The translations under genes and the position numbers were made by a program. DNA of 64,000 nt. Origin: a virus. This document shows, one piece after another, positions 60,601-64,000 of this stretch; position 1 is the stretch's first letter; each line of letters starts with the position of its first letter. The notes below the pieces were generated by a model that worked only from the letters and a program-made list of their open reading frames with translations, was not told the origin of the DNA and did not search any database. Location: the IMG/VR virus record IMGVR_UViG_3300027736_000041, positions 1-64,000 of that record. One strand, written 5' to 3'.

Positions 60601-63600
60601 AGTCTACATCGGTGTAAGTGCGTACACTGATCCCGGAGCGAATAATCTCAAGGTAAGCGGCAATATTGTTGCAACCAAATACAACAATGTGACCATCACT
60701 ACTCCGGCGACTGGATCCACCATCACTATTGATGAGGGCAAGACATTCCGCGTCAGCAATACCATGACGTTTACGGCCGGAGCGGAGTCGCAATCGTTTG
60801 CCTTTCCTGCCGCTGGAGATACGGTTGTCACTCTTGGGGCAACGCAAACCTTGACTGCAAAGACCCTCACGAGCCCGACTATCAACGGTGGGACGCATAC
60901 GGCTGTCACAGGGTTTTCATTGCGCTCAACCAATGCGGCTCCTTACAACCTGACTTTTGCCACTTCTGATGCAATGGGTGCCGATAGGACAATTACTTTT
61001 GCGGCCGGGGGAGCAGACCGGACCATTACACTTGCTGGAAATGTCACGACAACAGGAGCATTCAGCACAAGCGGAACATTTGCGATCACGCTTACCTCTA
61101 CAGCAACGACAAATGTTACGTTACCTACGACAGGGACGCTTGCCACGCTCGCGGGTACCGAAACATTCACGAACAAGACGTTTACGTCACCCACGCTTAC
61201 CGCTCCCGCACTCGGTGTTGCTACGGCAACGTCGATCAATGGACTGGCAATCACCACAACTACTGGAACGTTGACCATTACCAATGCCAAAACGCTCTCG
61301 GTTAGTAACTCCATAACGCTTGCAGCCACAACGGATGCAAAAACATTTACGTTTCCGGGTTCCATCAACGATGAGGTAGTGCTTCTGACAGCCACACAGA
61401 CGTTGTCGAACAAGACGTTCACAACACCATCTCTTGGCGCAGCGACTGCAACAACCGTCAATGGAGTGTATGTAGGCACAGGAGGAAATGCTACCAATGG
61501 CACCGCCTTGGGCAAGACCTCTGGAAACTTGACGGGCGCAAACAACACTGCAATTGGTTTTGAATCTCAGTTGCAAGGCACAGGCGCAACAGGAGAGAAG
61601 AATACGTCCGTTGGTTCAGTTACTTTGCGATCACTTCTGATTGGCTCAAACAACACTGCAATTGGGTATTCTGCGGCGACTTCTCACACTGCATCAAATG
61701 CAACAGCGGTTGGATCACAAGCACTATTGAGCAGCACAACGGGAGATGCAAACACTGCCGTTGGTACAAATAGTCTTCGAAGTGTTACTACAGCAGCAAA
61801 TAATACTTCTATTGGTTTTCAAGCATTGTATTCTGCAGTTACAACAGGGACAAATACCGCAGTAGGATCAAATGCCTTGTATGCCACTACTGGAGCAGGA
61901 AATGTTGCTCTGGGATATTTTGCCGGAAAATATGAAACGGCAAGCAATTCATTCTATGTAGACAATCAAGATCGCACAGATACAGCGGGAGATAAAGCAA
62001 AAGCATTATTGTATGGAATATTTGATGCAACTGCGGCAAATCAAACACTCAAAATTAACGCAGGAACAGTTACTGTTCTTGGAACAATCAACGGTTTGAC
62101 ATTGACTGCTGCAAGCACAGGATTCACCATTGCTGGTGGAACCACATCCAAGACCCTCACTGTTTCAAATACCATGACGTTTACGGCTGGAGCAGATGCG
62201 CAAACTTTTGCGTTCCCTGCCGCTGGAGATACGGTGGTAACTCTTGGGGCAACGCAAACCCTTACTGGAAAGACATTGACTTCTCCAGTAATCAATACTG
62301 GCATTACGCTGAATGCAACGACAACACCGGGAGCTGGTCCCGGAGCAAACAAGATATTCCTGTATGTCAAGTCAGATGGAAATCTGTACTATCAAGCAGG
62401 AACTAGCTCTGGTGAAATTGCGCTCACTTCGTCCACGCCCGGATTTACTGCAACCGACGAAGGGTTGGTATTAACAGGATCGGGCGGCGGCGGCGGAGGA
62501 GGAGGCGGCGCAACCTCATCGTCGGCGAATACATGGACTGCTCCGCAAACATTTTCTCAAAATGCACCAATCATATTAACTGATATGACGGCAGCACCCA
62601 CACCTCCGGGTACTGGCTTGACAGAAATCTATGCTATTGGCGGGGCTGTCTACTATCGCTCAGGAACAACCGGAAACTCTACAGTGATCGGTGGGGGAAC
62701 TGGCGCAAATACAGGCGTTGCGAATACATTCAGTGCATTACAGACTTTCGGCGCTGCCATTGCAGTCACTGGCAACTCTACAGTAGTGGGAACGCTTACC
62801 GGATTGACTGGACTGACCGTTGCTTCTGGAGGAGCGTCCATTACGGGCAATTCAACAATAACTGGCACGTTGAGTGGGTTGACGGGATTGACCGTTGGTA
62901 GCGGCGGATCATCAGTAATTGGAGATAGCAGTCATCAGACAAATGTTGCAAGAACAACTGCGTTTACTTCTTTGATTGTAAATGTAACCGACACAAGTTC
63001 AACTGCTAGCATCATGAAAACTGGTGTGTCAATTAACAGTACTGGCACTTGGAATGGATCAAGTGCAGTCAATCGGGCCTTGTATGTCACCGCAACTGGT
63101 GGAACTACTAATTATGCGGCAATTTTTGAAGCAGGATCAGTTGGTATCGGTACAACAACGCCGACTGCCTCGTTGCATTTGGCATCTGGAGTTTCTAAAT
63201 TTGGCAGCACAAACACTTATACAAGCACTACTTCTCATGTATTTGCCAATTCAATAGCAATTGAAGCATCTGCTGGCGGAACATTTGCCATTAATTCATA
63301 CTATGACTCTACGGCATGGAAATATGCCGGAAACGGTTTTGCGTGGCTTATTCAGGAAAATAGCGGAAGCCTTGTCTTTACCACGGCGGCAAGCAATGCT
63401 GGCGGTCACGGTGCGGCAACGAGTTTTTCAGAACGCATGCGCATTTATTCAGATGGAACAGTAGGTATCGGTGTCGCCCTTCCTACCGTCAAATTGGATG
63501 TTGCGGGTGCAGGAAAATTTTCCACAGGAATGACGGTGTCTGCCAATGGGATTACGGTTACAGGTAACTCCACAATCACCGGAACGCTTGGCGGTCTCAC

Positions 63601-64000
63601 TGGATTAACGGTAGCCAGTGGTGGCATTACCGTCACAGGGAACTCCACAATCACGGGAACACTTGGCGGTCTCACTGGATTAACGGTAGCCAGTGGTGGC
63701 ATTACCGTCACAGGTAACTCCACAATCACCGGAACGCTTGGCGGTCTTACTGGACTAACGGTCGCAAGCGGTGGAATTACGGTTACCACAGGAGGCGCTA
63801 CAGTCAGCGCAGGCGGAATTACCGTCACGGGCAACTCCACAATCACCGGAACGCTTGGCGGTCTCACTGGATTAACGGTAGCCAGTGGTGGCATTACCGT
63901 CACAGGGAACTCCACAATCACGGGAACACTTGGCGGTCTCACTGGGCTCACGGTTGCCAGTGGTGGCATTACCGTCACAGGGAACTCCACAATCACGGGA
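57644..64000 (+). CDS. Giant tail fibre protein, partial (continues beyond the window)
   Basis: GTG 57644 follows GGAG seven bases upstream; the frame is open to the last base (over 2100 residues seen). The N-terminus (WDSVLFQQGKSILDFDLNVM) is a typical baseplate attachment domain of fibres. Then come Gly/Thr repeats, an FN3/Ig-like domain (SYSYRVVAVDRNGNKTAPSA), YadA-head-like GxNTAIG repeats (about 61545-61915), a poly-Gly hinge near 62480, and near-identical 75-bp repeats to the end. It probably forms the long host-recognition fibre. Confidence 0.75.
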   Translation, partial: MKPVNPTLGATPLRISRISSIDIGNKSWDSVLFQQGKSILDFDLNVMQRISRENVTQLSRLLVRSGFFTINNISVDATTAIIPDSRVNFFGSYVRVASPTNSPTYATNVSISPAGTSTTNAIFLWLEIWFQEVVPDGIAETADGSADPTAQQKASDVRYYGGETNATLVNELKDTSFGAETTRRIQARWRIRQTTGVNTTLHSKGFADVSGSTVTPNLSVLAQGGKTASQSGRYFRRADQTNVVNSINLNLEFNIEGDTNLFIAGDGTAADALLLNTVDGRVYGIPIGYVYLDAGNAFFADLRDAVSSVASPTALTTGGAATIGAGLARAVVIAGGATDASIATTSPNSGQSSVPLYIRTLGNAPIITKTIQQDSAGTSANPVYSWSGDTNTGLYQYGTGVLGITAGGTGAAAISSTIARFVSDLGAGGDLGAGLPVGVLPTAGLDVFAGGATIRALSNPTISTVTNAATSTSTSYSYRVVAVDRNGNKTAPSAVFTLSTGPTTLSNTVYNVITWASVTNAYTYDVLKYDSSTSSYKQLATGITATTYNDTGTALSNYTIPTQNGTANLNVDGAVTIGLGTTITAGGLIVTAGGATISAGGATITGNSAITGSLGISAGLSVTNTGATIIGNNADTSVLTLKPYAANADGRMDIVAWSSAPGTTNHSAVLRLLKNNNGTTSERWRLSSTTTVEGGTNAGSNFSIDAYGDTGTLIGNALTITRSSRAITIPGALTASGGGTLNGTFAVTASTGNITGTIDALARHTVMVSGTSYGTRRSINLIPSGMTIVAVDNSSTESVDVTLTVTPLTYSDTESSPAAPSSTPGDSVAAGTSTYPARRDHKHARADAYSTTVTNVSSTAVVGTASAVSRGDHTHGYGGYLPAIGVTAAIQTAEAISLDVYGANSNAGLAGVLAVRDTTAMAAGVGGRIVFGGYAGATTAYTAWAGISGQKLNGTAANNAGYLSLWSRVSGGATMTEFFRGYDTGGVYIGVSAYTDPGANNLKVSGNIVATKYNNVTITTPATGSTITIDEGKTFRVSNTMTFTAGAESQSFAFPAAGDTVVTLGATQTLTAKTLTSPTINGGTHTAVTGFSLRSTNAAPYNLTFATSDAMGADRTITFAAGGADRTITLAGNVTTTGAFSTSGTFAITLTSTATTNVTLPTTGTLATLAGTETFTNKTFTSPTLTAPALGVATATSINGLAITTTTGTLTITNAKTLSVSNSITLAATTDAKTFTFPGSINDEVVLLTATQTLSNKTFTTPSLGAATATTVNGVYVGTGGNATNGTALGKTSGNLTGANNTAIGFESQLQGTGATGEKNTSVGSVTLRSLLIGSNNTAIGYSAATSHTASNATAVGSQALLSSTTGDANTAVGTNSLRSVTTAANNTSIGFQALYSAVTTGTNTAVGSNALYATTGAGNVALGYFAGKYETASNSFYVDNQDRTDTAGDKAKALLYGIFDATAANQTLKINAGTVTVLGTINGLTLTAASTGFTIAGGTTSKTLTVSNTMTFTAGADAQTFAFPAAGDTVVTLGATQTLTGKTLTSPVINTGITLNATTTPGAGPGANKIFLYVKSDGNLYYQAGTSSGEIALTSSTPGFTATDEGLVLTGSGGGGGGGGGATSSSANTWTAPQTFSQNAPIILTDMTAAPTPPGTGLTEIYAIGGAVYYRSGTTGNSTVIGGGTGANTGVANTFSALQTFGAAIAVTGNSTVVGTLTGLTGLTVASGGASITGNSTITGTLSGLTGLTVGSGGSSVIGDSSHQTNVARTTAFTSLIVNVTDTSSTASIMKTGVSINSTGTWNGSSAVNRALYVTATGGTTNYAAIFEAGSVGIGTTTPTASLHLASGVSKFGSTNTYTSTTSHVFANSIAIEASAGGTFAINSYYDSTAWKYAGNGFAWLIQENSGSLVFTTAASNAGGHGAATSFSERMRIYSDGTVGIGVALPTVKLDVAGAGKFSTGMTVSANGITVTGNSTITGTLGGLTGLTVASGGITVTGNSTITGTLGGLTGLTVASGGITVTGNSTITGTLGGLTGLTVASGGITVTTGGATVSAGGITVTGNSTITGTLGGLTGLTVASGGITVTGNSTITGTLGGLTGLTVASGGITVTGNSTITG
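63525..64000 (+). repeat. 75-bp tandem repeats in the fibre gene
   Basis: At least five near-identical units encode TVASGGITVTGNSTITGTLG followed by GLTGL; a short spacer (VTTGGATVSAGG) interrupts them near 63780. More diverged copies lie at about 62740-62920. They run off the window end. Confidence 0.9.

Overview
The window is a block of a tailed-phage genome with a contractile tail (myovirus type). All genes I could support lie on the + strand, are packed head to tail, and often overlap as ATGA, TAATG or TGATG. The structural genes fix the identity: an HK97-type prohead protease, scaffold-like protein and major capsid protein, then a tail sheath, tail tube, tail-assembly chaperones, a very long tape measure, a baseplate hub, spike, gp25-like and J-like wedge, and several huge fibre-type proteins. 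The host cannot be named. Sigma70-like promoters, Shine-Dalgarno sites and a DUF1289 protein (a family typical of Proteobacteria) suggest a Gram-negative, probably proteobacterial host. No portal, terminase, DNA polymerase or integrase was seen, so this is only part of a larger genome.

Region 1 (1-2.7 kb) is accessory: tRNA-Thr(UGU), small unknown phage proteins, a DUF1289 Cys-motif protein whose start lies in a 12-bp inverted repeat, a deoxynucleoside monophosphate kinase-like protein and tRNA-Lys(UUU). Region 2 (2.7-8.0 kb) holds an unusual cassette: two paralogous proteins with a PI3K/PI4K-like catalytic loop and an HD-domain protein, each preceded by one or two tiny helical proteins that look related to one another. 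Region 3 (8.0-11.6 kb) has small unknowns, a two-TM holin-like protein, tRNA-Leu(UAA), a clear promoter followed closely by a hairpin terminator, a double-HTH regulator and a protein with a motif like those of single-strand annealing proteins.

Region 4 (11.7-18.3 kb) is the head block: protease, an acidic/SR-rich scaffold-like protein, a major capsid protein with an Ig/FN3-like C-terminal insertion, a neck-type protein and small decoration-like proteins. Region 5 (18.4-38.5 kb) is a block of appendage genes. Its centre is two adjacent genes that together encode seven YVTN-type beta-propellers, each with exactly seven 46-residue blades (49 blades). Each propeller gene is followed by a related small lectin-like gene, and the third gene of the second copy has only a 30-codon counterpart after the first, so the block looks like a duplicated cassette.

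Region 6 (38.5-64 kb) is the tail machine: sheath, tube, chaperone pair linked by a likely +1 frameshift at TTT_CGT, a tape measure carrying both a lytic transglycosylase and an M23 peptidase domain, hub, spike with a terminal HxH motif, a LysM/gp25-like fusion, baseplate J with Ig-like insertions, a tail protein I-like protein, and a giant repetitive fibre that runs off the end of the window. The head and tail genes build the particle. The propeller and fibre proteins probably handle surface recognition, and the kinase/HD cassette may act on the host or on virion proteins. Functions of the accessory genes are inferences from motifs only.
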